Of a stretch of DNA of 64,000 nucleotides, positions 1 to 13,556 are shown in pieces. The position numbers and the translations under genes were made by a program. Position 1 is the first letter of the stretch, and each line of letters opens with the position of its first letter. Origin of the DNA: Hypericum androsaemum (lineage: Eukaryota > Streptophyta > Magnoliopsida > Malpighiales > Hypericaceae); assembly GCA_963995505.1 (NCBI GenBank), contig OZ023195.1:1632109-1696108 (forward strand). Reading direction: 5' to 3'. The notes below the pieces were generated by a model. It saw only the letters and a program-made list of their open reading frames with translations. It was not told the DNA's origin and searched no databases.

Positions 1-204
1 ATGACTAGAATAAAATCTATTAGCTTAATTATTTCCCAGTGAACTGACAATAATATATTTAAAGCATAATTATGTAAAGCAAATAGCGACGACTGTGAAA
101 CTAAGGTGAACAGATTACTGTAAAGATTACTGTAGGGCTAACTTCTGAATATCAGTGATACCAATTTACTAATATTTCAAAACACCTCAATAAGAGTTTA
201 AGAT

Positions 205-1310
205 TCTTAGTTAAGAATATTAGTAAATAATGATTACGACACAATTATAAAGTATGAGCAATATAAAAGTGTAGAGTAAGAATATGCTCACGATCACACT
301 TGGGGCTAAGTGTGTAAGAACGTCGTCTTCAAGGTAAGACTTCGGATGCAATCCTGGACGAGGCCACAGTTTAACCGTGTGCCCTTAAACTCTTATTACC
401 CGCCTATATGCTTCAGGCCTCCGTGGGTAAGAGAGTTCCCAAGGTACAACGCCCAACCTCGTGTACAAAAGGAAGCATTTTCGTACACCTTTCGAACCTT
501 CCGTAGGCTTAGAACTCCAACTCTTTTATGAAAGAAAGATGTGATGTTGTGGGGGGAAAAGTAGAGAGCTCTGAAGAGATTGAGAGCTGGGGTGATTTGG
601 AATGAAGGAGGGGGCTCCTTTTATAGGCAGCCTTGGACCTCCAACAGCAAAAATCGTATTTAAATTCAAATGGCAACTGGCAAGAGAAGGTTCCAGAACA
701 TGGGCTTATCCAAGCGGAAGTCCAAGAAGCCTAGATGACTTTTTGGGCCTAGAATCACTTCAACAGGTCCGGCCCAGCTCTAAAAAGATAAGGCACTGGA
801 ACCTGGAACAATTCCCACAATCTGCACCCGCACCCGAGCCCGAGCCGGACGGAGCGAGGCGCGCGCGTACGTGCGTGCTGAGCCGAGCCAGCCGGACGGT
901 CAAACGGACGGCGCGAGAAGCTTCTCCCTTCTCCACCAGTTTACCCATGCTAGACTTCTGGTCCTTTATAAACTTATCTCAGCATGGTGCGCTAACAAAT
1001 GTGGGATTGCGCTTATTTCAATTACAGCCATACCACTTTAAAGCCAATTTTCATTCACCCCGAGAATTAGATTTTCGCAAGTGTTATATATCATTACGAA
1101 GCTTTATCAACGAGCTTCGTATTGATCTCACAAACACCCAAATCCAATTGGTGTGACCTCCAATTAAATTAGTTCAAAGTTGCCCACTAATTACTTAATT
1201 ATTGTATTTAATTAGGATTCTCCCTCTAATTAAATACTTGGGCCCAAAGCCCAATACACTCACTTGTATTGGGTCATCTCTTCCGTGGTTATTAAACCAA
1301 TTCTCCAACA
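205..1310 (-). mobile_element. Solo LTR of a Ty1/copia element, related to the LTRs at 8460 and 15754
   Basis: The stretch runs parallel to the LTRs at 8460-9963 and 15754-16668. Shared blocks are the 'cttaaactcttattacc' and 'aagagagttcccaaggtac' parts near 380-450, the 'ccttttatagg' TATA-like part near 616, the block near 1050-1160, and the end 'ccaattctccaaca' at 1297-1310. It is clearly diverged from the other two and has a GC-rich part at 827-920. No internal copia sequence adjoins it, so it is called a solo LTR. The left end is uncertain by about 20 bases and no target duplication was identified. It lies just past the last readable CNL exon and may sit in that gene's next intron or have cut its 3' end. 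Confidence 0.7.
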
Positions 1311-1416
1311 AAAACAATTGGGAGCTTATTAGAAATAATCTTTTTTCTTCTTACTTTAATGTTGGATTAACTTTGGTTTCCAGCTGGTTTTGATGAACAA
1401 CTGAAACGATCTCATA

Positions 1417-4400
1417 CTAAAAAATGATGAGCAGATGTGCACAATCATTACATACCTTGTCGGTGAATAGCTGACGTATGGTGGTGTTGAGGTCACTCTT
1501 CCATCGACTACTAGTTTTGCCCGATGTTAGCCACACATTCTCCAGCTTGGGGGCGCTCACATATCCTTGAGAGAACAACTCCATCTGGGGGCAGTCCTCC
1601 ACTACGATTTCAACCAACAAAGGGAAATTAAGACTTATATTATTTTGAGAACAAAAGCTCGTGATGCTTCCCAACTCAGAGAGTGTGAGGATCTCCAGCT
1701 TGTAGAGACATATCAGAGTTACTCCTTCGATTTCCTCATCCGAAACAGCTACTATTTCAGTCAACTTGTCGCAATCGCGTATCGTAATCTCTCTGAGTTG
1801 CGCTAGACTTGTCATTGTTGAAAATGTTAACAATCTTACTAAGCTTTCGCATCCCCTCACATCGAGGGTCGTTAAGTTGCATAGAGATGCAGATGGTGGC
1901 GCCAAATTAACCAAGCTATCGCACGACCATACTTCTAAAGACCTCAGACTTTTTTGAATGAGGTTTACTTTACAGTGCGGGTTCCAAATATGCTCCAATG
2001 CATCAAGGTTCTCTAGGCGCAGGTGCTGTATCTGAGAGAGCGCCCTCACCTCTTTCTCCTCAGAAAGAATTCCGCTACTGAAAAACTCGACGAAATCACT
2101 GAAGCCAACTTCAAGCTTTTCGAGATTCGGGAATCTTTCCAGGAAGTTGATCAAAAGTTCTACCGATTTGTCATCGAAACCATAGAGATAAACAACTTTT
2201 AGCTTAGATGAGAATACATCAGGCAGCTCCAGTTTTAGTATCATCTGCATCTCCTGGCTAGTGAGAGAGATCGACTGCAATTTATTAACTACCTGTATAC
2301 AACTCAAAGCACGAGTTCAAATCTCTTCAATAAATAAATGTTGAATACTTCATAAAATTACTCTTTTAACCGGAAAAAGAAATCTTATATTCAAATTTGA
2401 TTCCTTTTACTGTAAGAGATTCTATTTAATTTGCGGTAAAGCACATGATATATGGAAGATTTCAATTTATAGTATGATATACTGATAATATTTTCTTGCG
2501 ATTTAATAAATTCTTGCTATTGAAATAGACATAAGTTATCTGTAAATGTGTAAATATTGAATAGATTTTTATTACTTTTATAAGAGATATAGGCTATGAT
2601 AAGTAAAATCTGTATTATTAATAACTCCAAAAAAATTATACAAGAAAATTAACACCATCACATTTCTGTCAGAAGATCAAATTTAGCAAGTTTTACTTAT
2701 GCTTACTGACATTTTCCTAGGCGTATGTTTTTGTTATTAAAAGTAGTTGGTTCCATGATTCATAATTCAAACCCGGTCTTCCACAACAATCCCAACTTCT
2801 AGTCTCACATTTTATCATTTAACTAGGTCGAGAGCTACATATATGCATTTGTTTAATCCAAATTCGAGCTTATTTATTATCATACAAGCTTTAATAATTG
2901 TATTATGGAAACCAAGTTGTTGTAGAAATTTCAGATTAACAAAGATTAAAGACGTGACTAGAATAATACCTGCTCAAATGAAAATAATGGTTGAGACAGT
3001 GAAGACTGATGGCCTAATTGCAATTCTTTTGATGCGTTGTCAGGGTCCGACTTAAATACCTCCAGTCTTGGGCATTCAAAAATGTTCACGTGTTGTAGTG
3101 ATGGCCAATCTATAATGTGTTTGCCCGGGTAAAAGCTACTCAACATTTCAGCATACCTGATGTGAATTCGCTTCAGGCTGGGAAATAAAAAGGTTGCGTC
3201 CACATCTTGTTGGTATCTTTCCTCCTTGGAAATGATCTGCTCCATAGAACAATCGTTCAACTCGATCTCTTCGAGTCGTGGAAGTTGCCTGGCTATTGAA
3301 GCTGGAATCAGGCTCTCCAAGCTTGAACAATCACCGAAATTTACAAGGCGAAAGTTTGGAAATGAGAGAATTCCTAGTGGATCTCCATGCCAGACATGCT
3401 TCAGATTTGGGAGGCGCCATACCATCATATCCGTGAGCAATGTGATTCTCTCGGGATGCTTACACTTTTCACTTATCAAGCCGCGGAGGTCGAAAATCTC
3501 TTCGAGTGAATCACAGTCCTCCAACATTAGTGTTTTAAGTGTGTGGATTTTTCTAAGCATGATGGAGGAGAATAATTTGGACAAGCTTCTCACTTTTTGT
3601 ACAACGAGAATCTGCAATTTGGTGAAGGAATCTTCGTGGACCTCTTCATGCCATATCATTCTCAAGCTATCCATGTTTGAAATTAGCATATCCTCCAAGC
3701 TGGGGAACAACACCTACAAAATTTAAGGAACTAAGGATGACTTATTCTGAGTTTTTGTTTATTTTGGTTGGAAAAAAAATATTTCATAAAATCATTACTC
3801 TTTTTATTAATTCAAATCGAATTTTGTGCTTTGAATATCCAATAAGAACAAATTTTCCACGACAAAAAAAACATATTATTTCATTTATTATCAAGTATGG
3901 TTGTATGTATGTTTGAATCTATACTAAAAAACACTTGTGGGATAAAAAATGTTTATATGTAAATCTCTATAATTTATTAAATTATAGAGATATTAAGTAA
4001 CCAAAAAAATCTATTTTATCTCATAATAAATGAAACTATGTAGACCGAATACCGACCTTGTTATCAAAAAGTGATTCGCTGGCGGGTTGATGACTTGATG
4101 TGATGAATGTCTTCAACTGAGGGCAATCATCTATACATAACTCTTCCAATTTAGGACATTCTATGAGGTCGCCAGAGCACACCGTCACGAGCGAATGAAG
4201 TTGCTTGACAACAAGAGACTCTAACTTTGGTAAGCATATCTTGTTCACCTCTCCATGCTTTTCTGCAATAATTATTTCTTGCAAGAGTCGGCAATTTCGA
4301 ATCTCGAGATTTTTAAGCTGTGTTAGACTATTTATCATTGAAATTGTAAATATATCTTTGATAAAGTTGCACCCATTGATTTCCAAGATAGCCAGATTTC

Positions 4401-7400
4401 TAATGCACGAATATGAATTTGGAAATTCATTATTCCATATCTTACGAGTCTTGATCGAACATAGCTTCAGATCTTCAATATTTGTAGATATAATCTGGCA
4501 AAAAATGTGAAAAAGATTTATCATCATTAATAGAAGTGTTATTTAATTTATTATTCTCTTTTAATGGAGGGTACAGAATAGCATAGCTAAAATATTTCAT
4601 CTATCAAAAAACAAAAAGGGAGACGTGACGTTCCAACGATTCAATCCAAAAACTTAGTGTGTAAAACAGTAAAAGAGTAGAAACAAGAATACTCTTTTGG
4701 AAGTCATGTGCGCATACTTTTTCAGCAATAAAACTTTCATTTTTTCCAGATCACCTCACTTGTTCTTGATCTCAATCGGCAGCAACATTTTTTTTTTCTA
4801 AAGTGTGAAACACGAACAAAATAAGCAACAACATACCTTTTCATTGAAAAATGTCATGAGGAGCGTGGACCCATTAAACACTGCATCTTCATCTTGTGAG
4901 TTTGAAGCAAACACATCTTCCATTGAAGTGTCATGACATTTAGGGGATAAGATATTATTCAGGCGAGGCAAGTGCTCTAATGTCAACTTCCGCAGTCGGG
5001 TCAGATGGAACTTTTCATCTTTGACGTTTGCTTCGTCCATGATGAATATCCCTTCCATTTTCGCACAATATGTTACTTCAATATCTTCCAATTTTGAAAG
5101 ACATCTAGCCACCGACAAGGGAAATACATTGCTCATTGCATCACAACCTGATATTTTTATCTGTTTCAGGTTTCCCAGTGACTCCCCCTTGAGTGGGCCA
5201 TTACAAATCATCTCCAAATGTTGAGCGTTCTCAATAATCAACGTCTCCAGCCTTGGGAAGGTAATGTAAGAATCCCTTTGGACAGAATTTACAAGGTACT
5301 GAACTTCATGAAAATTCTGCAGTTGGAGATTTCTCAAGCCATGGCCAAAGCCTTCCATATTCAACTCGGAAAGGTTGACTTCTTTGACCCCATCTAAATT
5401 ATCTAGGTGGAGATCATCGGCTTTCTTCAACAACACATTCACCTTTTTGAATACTCGGGTGTTTGCATCAAGCTTCACCTTCAATGTAGCCGACACGCCG
5501 TCATTTCTCCACCAATCCCAGCAATTTCCAATAACTATGAAGAATCTTTCCAACTTGTCAGAGAACAAATCATCTGGCAAACTCGTCACATCGGTGACTC
5601 CTATCTCCAAAGCAGTCAACTTCTTCAACTTCTTTAGCTCGGCCAAATCAGCATTTATTTGTTGGCCATCTCTCAATCCCCATTGTGTGAAGCTGTCTCT
5701 CATGTACAACTCTTCCAAATGGGTGAGGCATGACAGTATACCAGACGAGATCTTCTTGAGTTCCCTGCAGCTGCTCAGATCTAGAAGTTGTAGGCGAGTC
5801 AGTTTTCCTATTTCTTTTGGCAGATGAACAATGTATGCACCTATCATGCTGAGAATCTTTAACTGGATTAAGTTTCCAATAACAGCGACATCTTCTACAA
5901 TACAGCGATCGAGACACAAGGATTGGAGGTTCTGAAGACGTTGAAGTGAAGAAGGAAGTGATGACAAGTGCACATCGGAGAGATCCAACACTCTAAGTTG
6001 TTCAACCGCATCAAAGAACATGTCACCTGGGGTACTTAGTGGCCCGTATAACAAGAATACCTTGAGCTTAGGACATTCAAGTATGGTGGGAAGATCAGGC
6101 AATTGGCAATATCGGACGGAAATATGAGTTAATTGTTCAAGTGTCTGCAAGTCTGGCCATTCTTCAACCACAGAATAATCATTTGGAGAAAACACATGAT
6201 CTTGATATCCCCTGGCAAAGCTATGAACAATATCATGCATTGTAAAATAATCATGATTGTCACCTTTCAGCAGTAAACAAGAGCTAGTGAGGTCACCAAG
6301 CAACTTCAGCACTCTACTTCTTGTTGCTTTTACCGTCGAGCAGTCCTTGAACAAACTTAAGCCTGTCGTATATTTGACCATATCCCCGATATCAATGCGA
6401 TGTGGTTTGAAGAGACCACAAAACAGAAACAGAGACATTTGATGTGCACTCAGATGACTGCAACTTAACTCAAAGGCTGAGTAAGCTAGTGCTTGTATGT
6501 CGTCCCCATCCTTCTGCATCCCACATTCCAGCCGCTGCAAAGCATCTTCCCATACAGGCAAACTTTTGTTCTTCAACGCGATTGCTACCGGTAATACCAG
6601 AATGGGCAAACCTCCACATCTTTTCACGATCTGAGTAGCTACACCATGGAGAACATAATCATCTTCCGGTATGAAACCCACTGTCTTCTGAAATAACTTC
6701 CATGCCTCATCATCCGTCAAGACATTGAGCTGGAAACATTTTTTCTTTTGTGCAGAAATTTTAGAAACCACAGATCCATCCCTGGTTGTCACTAAGACCT
6801 TGCACCTCTTCGTGTCTCCACCAATTGGGATGCCAACCTTCTTCAGGTCAATATCATCCCACACATCATCAAGTATCACCAGCACACTCTCCTCTTGCAG
6901 CAACCTTTTGTGCAACAGAGCTGCTCTTAGCTCAATAGAGTCAAAGGACTCCACCTCCTTCTTAATCTGCAGCCAATCGGCAACTCTTTCCTGAATGATC
7001 TTGACATCTGCTTTCGGATGCACTCCCGCCATAACCACCAGCTTGAAAACACCTTTCTTATTCATCCGGTGGCGGACTTCGTTAGCAAGACTAGTCTTTC
7101 CGACACCACCTAAACCCCAGACCCCAATCAGGTCGGTGTCTAAGTCTTGCAAGGTCTCCATGATGGAGTTGAGAGTGGACTCTCTCGATCCAAAAGCCTC
7201 GTAATCATCAGAAGGCAACACTTGATGATGCAGCGGCACATTATAGCCGACCCGGTCAAACTTGGCGCCCTTCTCTGCGAGCACCGAGATGGCAGGAGCC
7301 TCCACCTTGGCTCGCTTGCTCCACTTGTAGCGATTTTTGAAATTTGGGAGTCGTCCAGTGCAGCAAGTCTTGTTGGCCATGTCGTCCTCTGCGAGGATCA

Positions 7401-7665
7401 TCTCAGCTTTGAGGATGGCTTCGTCTGCACGTGAAATCCACATGAGGACGTCGCTTTCGATCTCTTGCAGACAGGTCTTAGTAGCCTCGTCCACTAGGTG
7501 CAGCACCCTAGCTTTGGAATTTCGGAGATCATGGAACTTATCTCTGAGGTTGGTCATGTTATCGTGGTAGTCAAGCACGTAATGGAATTGCTGCCAGATG
7601 CCATCTACTACAGCAGTTGCTACTCTGTCGGCGAGTGATGTTCCCACCGTGGCTGCGATCTCCAT
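1417..7665 (-). CDS. CC-NB-ARC-LRR (CNL) disease resistance protein, At4g27190/RPS2-like class
   Basis: Predicted intracellular immune receptor that senses pathogen effectors. Coding exons by GT/AG and frame: 7665-4837, 4494-4057, 3713-2970 and 2292-1456, all phase 0; without a further exon the frame stops at 1417 (about 1628 residues). Numbered from Met at 7665: coiled-coil part about 20-100, P-loop GLGGVGKT 184-191, kinase-2 LVILDDVW 262-269, VLVTTR 290-295, GLPI 352-355, MHD 476-478, then LRRs. An upstream in-frame Met at 7752 would add 29 hydrophobic residues; the Met at 7665, starting MEIAATVG, is preferred because it resembles family starts. Each LRR exon ends with a similar string (FFNEK, LFDNK, FSFEQ, LFTDK) followed by a GT donor. 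The last one (AAG before GTATGT at 1456) implies that another exon once followed, beyond the solo LTR. No frameshift seen in the exons. Confidence 0.85.
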
Positions 7666-8454
7666 CTTATAAATCACCAAAGGATAATATCCTGTGAAGA
7701 AAAAGTTCTTAACTAGAAATGAGCAAAGAAGCAGGTAATCAAAAAGCTTCAAGAAGAAGAAGGAGGAGGAGGAGGTGAACAGTACTCAATGCAAACTTGT
7801 GAGAGAGATGTTTTTTAATGAAGAAATGAGAGAGGGTGAACATGGGGTCGAAATGCACATATTTATTGAAAGGATGAACTTTGACATCAAAGAGTAACTC
7901 CTATTCATCGAATCTCGACGTGTGAATGACAATATAAATTTTTTTTAACAAGTAGACAATATAGTATTTCGTCGACATTTCTCGAGTCTTTCTTTAGGCT
8001 CAATTTAATATATTCATCGAATCTCGACGTGTGCATGACAATATAGTATTTCGTCGACATTTCTCGAGTCTTTCTTTCTCGTGGAATGGAATGCCAGCTC
8101 TTTCAATTTTTTTGTAATGTCCTCCATCGGCGAGAGCGGGATGCCTCCACATCAACATGGTTTCAATAATTAATTTGGAGTTGGTGTTTAGTTAATTTCA
8201 ACTTTCAACTGGCTAAAAAAAACTCTAAGTTAATCAAAAGATTTTATTTAAAGAGTTGGGGAAAGCTTACCCACGGATTACCTACGTCTTATATGCCAGT
8301 CCACCTAGTCTTATCTCCTGTGTTTGGTTTGTTCCAAGAGAAAATGATCAGGTTATCTATATCTTAGATTATCTTATGATTATCTCAATAGCTTCTTAAT
8401 TCAAACCTGTGTACATGCCTATATATGTAACACCTCAGTAGACGATTCAATACA
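7666..8454 (-). promoter_or_regulatory. 5' flank of the CNL gene, containing a local duplication
   Basis: AT-rich sequence between the CNL start codon and the copia element at 8460, the only place its promoter and leader can lie before the transposon. A purine-rich leader is seen at 7750-7775 on the plus strand. I could not fix a convincing TATA box or a cluster of W-boxes. No coding sequence is seen. Confidence 0.4.
7902..8077. repeat. Imperfect tandem duplication upstream of the CNL
   Basis: A unit starting 'tattcatcgaatctcgacgt' occurs at 7902-8010 and again at 8011-8077. Both copies end with 'gtcgacatttctcgagtc' and 'tttcttt'. The second copy lacks about 40 bases from the middle of the first. 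It lies 240-410 bp upstream of the CNL start codon. Confidence 0.85.
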
Positions 8455-8459
8455 ATGAA

Positions 8460-9963
8460 TGCTGGAAACATTAGTAGTAAATTATGGTTTGAACATATAT
8501 ATATGTAAATCGTAAGTAATATCATAGAGGAGAGTAAGGGTAATTTACAATCACACTTTGAGCAAAGTGTAAAATACCATCTTCTCCAAGATGGGATACG
8601 CATCCTTCTTATCGAGTCCGTCTCCGTGAATATCATAAACTTCGGATTTAATCCTGGATGAGGCTACAGCAAGCCGTGTGCCTTCAACTCTTATTACCAG
8701 CCTTATAGCTTCAGGTCTCCAAGGGTAAGAGAGTTCTCAAGGTACAATGTACAATCACGTGAATAATTGGAAGCAATATTGAACACCTTTCGAAACTTTG
8801 GTGGTGTGGAACCCCGACACTCTGCACTAATCTAAGGGGGAGAGAGGAGAGTATAAAACTCAAAGTGAGTTTTTGGTGTGTCTCAAATGAGAGGAAGAGG
8901 TCCCTTTTTATAGGGTGGATTTGAGACCCCGTTTAATTCCGGAATAATAGCGGTCCTTAGTCCCCCTATTAACCAATGTTTTTAAAACCGACCTGGAATT
9001 CTTAAAATTTCTAGTTCACCCAGTCCGACCGGTTGGATCACTGGTTGGACTGAGAATTTTATTTCAAATTAATATTATTAAATATGGTCTAATAAATTTA
9101 ATTTAGCATAAAAAATAATAAAATATCAAATAAATTCAAATATTTAGCAACTTCGTTATACAATTTATCCAAACAAAGTCTTCAAACATGAATTAAACAA
9201 GTCTAGAAGTACAAGAAGATGATTATACAAGTTTTTTTGTTCGATATATTAGTCCAATTCGTTTGACTTAGTTGTCATATTATCGACAATTGTTAAAAAA
9301 ATAAGTTTGTTGTGATCCAAAAGTGATGTACATGCTCCGAGCGTGGAAGTTGATGTTTTGTTTCTAAATTAAATCGGATAAAATAAAAAAAATAAAACTA
9401 TTTTTTCTGATTCGGGCGAACCGAGTCACCTGGAACCATCTGACCGGGCAGTCCGACCAGATTTTGGCCAGTTGAACCAATTTCTGGGTTTCAGACAAAA
9501 ATCGACCCAGGTGTTATCCTGGATAGCAGTCCGACCGGTCAGACTATCGGTCGGACCACAGTTTTTAAAATATTGCTATTAACCATGGTCAATAAATGAG
9601 CGGTTATAGCCATTAACGCCCCTTATTGACCACGATCAATAAAAAAATGGTTACATGAATCATAAATCTCAAATTCATGATGGCCAATAAAATTGTATCA
9701 CTTCAAGCCAATATTCATTCACACCGAAAATTAATTTTTCCCAAGTGTCATTTATCGTTACGAAACTTTCTCTATGAGTTTCGCAATGATCTCATAGACA
9801 CCCAAAACCAAATTGGTGTGACCCACATTACAATTAGCTCAAAGTTTCTAAGAGAATATATTCAATTAGAATTCTCTTTCTAATTAACATCTTAGGCTCA
9901 AGCCCAACATAAATCTTTGTTGGGTCAACCTTCTCGTTGGATTAAAAATCAAATTCTCCAACA
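8460..9963 (-). repeat. 3' LTR (left) of the copia element, interrupted by a MITE
   Basis: Matches 15754-16668 throughout except for the foreign block at 8974-9575. Taken without that block it is about 900 bp, close to the 915 bp of its partner. Confidence 0.9.
8974..9575. mobile_element. hAT-type MITE inserted in the copia LTR
   Basis: Starts CAATGTTTTTAAAACCGACC and ends TTTTTAAAATATTG, which are inverted relative to each other. The 8-bp duplication CTATTAAC lies at 8966-8973 and 9576-9583. The partner LTR has this site unbroken near 16280, giving the empty target. The subterminal parts are rich in GGTCCGACCGG-like motifs. There is no transposase. An 8-bp duplication is the hAT hallmark. 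Relatives lie at 14283, 17552 and 46433. Confidence 0.9.
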
Positions 9964-10587
9964 ATCCCCCACATGAGTGCAATTGGCTGATATACTATGA
10001 TATGAGCCTACCATTGCTACATGCAACTTGGAGTTCTGCGAGAATTAGTTGCATCAGGAAAGGTGGTTGAAAGCCGTGAATATTTTTTAGTAAAATACCT
10101 TCGGATATACTTGCCAACCAGTGGACGCGATGCCTTGAGCTGTTCGGTATTTTATGTATACCAAGACAAAAGTACTCACACAACTCCTTCTCAAACTACT
10201 ACTTGGTTCTTTCGTTGTTGTCCATTTTGGATGTGGACTGCCTTTGAAATTTTATCGAATGCTCTAGAGATTTAGCCTTTAACTCATCTCATAGAAGCGG
10301 CCCATTCACATTCGATATAGGTGATCTCTTATTAGGAGTATCCTACCATACCCCACTTATATTTACTCAAAGTATAAGGATCATTAAAAGCTTAAACATT
10401 AACCTTCTCATGGACAGGTCTATCACTCTTTCATCATAGGAATAGGTAGGAAATTCGATTTCTCGAGTACTTTGTTTGACCCAAACTCACAATTCAGTTG
10501 TCCCATTGAACCTGCAGATCGTGGTTTATGATCCAGGTTGGGTTGCCATCATGGGTTTAGGTTAGGTTGTGGTCTCTCGTTAAACCT

Positions 10588-13556
10588 TTAGTTAATGGAT
10601 CTGCAATATTTTTCTTTTGACTTTACATAGTCTAAAGATATCACACACGTTCTCAATAACGCCCTCACAGATTTATGTCTACGATGTATGTGTCTAGACT
10701 TTCTATTATACCCATTACTTTGTGCTCTTTTAATAGCTGATTGACTATCACAATGCACACTAATGGGAGGCACTAGTTTTTGACCACATCAGTATATCCT
10801 CAAGAAACTTTGAAGCCAATCTGCCGCTTTAGCTGCTAGATCTAATGCTATGAATTCTAATTTCATAGTTGATCTAGTAATGCAAGTTTGTTTGCATGAT
10901 CTCCACGAGACCGCTACTCCTGCAATTATAAATATGTATCCGCTTGTGAATTTTATATTCTTGGAGTGTGAGATCCAGTTCGCTTCTGAATATCCTTCAA
11001 GAACGGCTGAAAATCTCGTTTAGTGTAATCCATAGTCAGCAATGTACCTTAGTTATCTAAAAACTCTAACTATCTCTTTCCAATGTTCATCACTGGGATT
11101 ACTCGTATATCTCAATAGTCTATTTACTGAGTTCGCAATATCTGGTCTAGTACAATCCATGAGGTAGATTGGACTGCTTATAACTCTAGATTACTCTAGT
11201 TGTCGCACCCTTTCTCCGTGATTCTTCCAGAGACTTGACACTACTTCAATAGGATTTCTTGCAATAACATTGCTATCCTTATCAAATTTGTCAAGTATCT
11301 TTTCGACTATTGACTTTGAAAAAGCGAGTAACCTTCTAAAGTTTTGGTGATTTTCATCCCAAGTATTACATCAAGTTGTCCCATGTCTTTCATGTCAAAA
11401 TTCCGGACAACATTCCCTTGGTAATTTTGATATTATCATTATTACCCACGATCAACATGTCATCTACGTAAAGATATACTATCACATAATCTTTTTAGTC
11501 TCATCTCACGTAGACACATTTATCACACTAGTTTATCCAAAACCCGCTTGATAGCATTACACTATCAAACTTTTCATGCTACTGCTTAGGTACTTGTTTT
11601 AATCCATAGAAGGATTTTACATGTTTGCACACCATATGTCCTTTACCCGAAACCACAAACCTTTCAGGTTGTTCCACTTAAATCTTCTCTTTCAAATATC
11701 CATTAAGGAAGGCCATTTTCACGTTAGGATCTCTACGTCAAACAAAGCCGCCAAGGCTATGACTAACCTTATAGAGGTTTTCCTTGGAAATAGGAGGGTA
11801 TGTGTTAAAATAATCAACACCCTCGGTTTGCTTGTATCCTTTAACTATAAGTCTAGCTTTGTACTTATCCACTGTACAATCCAACTTCATTTTTTTTGAA
11901 GATCCAGTTATAGTCTAATGGTTTGCTACTTTGAGGTAGATCCACTAGTTTCCAAGTATGATTATGTAAGATAGACTATATCTCAGTATTCATCACTTTC
12001 TTCTAAATAGCAGAGTCTATAGAGGACATTGCTTCTTGGTAGGTTACTGGATCCTTTTCTAACAGATAAGTTTGGAAACCAGATCCAAAGGACTTTTCTT
12101 TCGTAGCCATTTTCCCACGTTTAAGTTCTTCAACTTCATCTCGAGGTTCCTCTCCCCTCACATTGCTCCCACTTTGGTCAACTTGATCGTCAACCTCTGT
12201 TTGAGCTTTGTGAGAAATATTTCCTCAAAGAATGAAGCATCCCTAGCTTCAATGATAGTATTTATGTGGATATTAGAGTTATCTGACTTGTGTAGCAGAA
12301 ATTGGTATGCAGCACTATCTTGTGGATAGCTGATAAACACATAATCTACCATCTTGGGTCATATCCTTTTCCTTTTGGGAGGTGGGATCGGGACCTTACC
12401 AAGACATCCTCAAACCCTTAGATATTTGTAGCTAGGTGCATGATCTTTCCACAACTCATAAGGTGTTTTGTCCAATATTTTGTTCAGTACTCTATTGAGC
12501 ACATAGTTGGCCGGAAGCACAGCTTCCCCCCACAACTTCAAAGATTATTAATCTTCTTCCCAAGTTAGTTCTCGACTTTATTCTTATCTATTGGTAGGTC
12601 ATTAATTCTCATTAAGTAGACATAGCAATATCTTGAACAATCATCGATCAAGTCTCGCACATGTGTTTATAATCGATGTTGAACTTTGGTTACAGGTTTA
12701 GTGACATAAGCCTTTGGAAGGACATAATAATTCACTTGACCTATTCTTCCATCCCGCAATTATAATGACCTATAAGAATATGCATTAACTACATTCTCGC
12801 ATCATTCATTACAATGATACTATTGCTAACCTCGCAGGCTACACCTCCATCAGTCTAAGCATTAGACTTTGCCTTAAAGACTAAAATCTTTGCACTTATC
12901 TTAAAAGGTTGTTGGTCAAATAGCCATTGCCAACAAACATTCCATCCTTCAACACAATATTTTTTTTCGGACTAAAAAATGAGTGAGAAGTCTTTCTTAT
13001 TGGGAATAACTCCAAAGATGGGACTCTTTCGAATCTCAGGCACATGCAACACATAGATTAGCTCTTGCCCGAGGTCACCTTGAGCACAACCACCCCTTTT
13101 GCCTTCAACCTTGGATACCGCCGAGTTTTGTATGTAGCAATTCTCATCGTCCATCAGTTCAAAGATCTTAAACCACCTTTTGTTCGCACAAATGTGATGT
13201 GTGGCCCCAGTGTCCACCTACCTATAAGATTCACCTTGGACACAAGATCCATGAGGTTCATGTCATCGAGGTCAGAACTCAAGCTTGCCTCACTGATATT
13301 AGCATGAGCGGGCTTCTTGTTCTTGCCCTTGAAACATCGTTGCCCTTAGTGCATGACGTTTATAGAAATTCTTATCTCTATGGCTGGATTTCTCACAGAC
13401 AAAGTAGGTATGTGTGAAGCTCTTATTCTGAGCATCTCCCTTAGAATCATTGTAGCATTTCTGCTTATTCCCACGGGAGCTCGCACCAACCTCGACCATA
13501 TTGGCTTTGACAACCATGCCATTTGGTTTCTTTCCAACCTTTTGGTTATCATGCAC
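10588..13556 (-). pseudogene. Degenerate copia gag-pol
   Basis: Broken by many stops and frameshifts, but domains are recognisable on the minus strand: a gag-like part with a degenerate zinc knuckle (13556-13299), a protease part starting MDTGATHHICANK (13217), an integrase C-terminal part containing DSAAYQFLLHKSD (12352-12158), the reverse-transcriptase motif YVDDML (about 11447-11480) and an RNase H part with CDSQSAI and SRHIHRRH (10773-10588). Retrotransposition function is lost. The order and sequence place it in Ty1/copia. Confidence 0.85.

Noticed and set aside
1..200. Search for the missing last CNL exon left of the solo LTR
   Set aside because: No open LRR-like frame on the minus strand in these 200 bases; the exon, if any, lies outside the window.
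602..1156. Plus-strand open frame of 184 codons
   Set aside because: Lies wholly in the solo LTR, in its GC-rich part; no domain.
5021..7570. Several plus-strand frames of 60-150 codons
   Set aside because: Shadows of the CNL exon on the other strand.
7666..7752. Upstream Met giving the CNL a 29-residue hydrophobic N-terminus
   Set aside because: CNLs of this class normally start close to the MEIAATVG point; the extra stretch looks like a translated leader.
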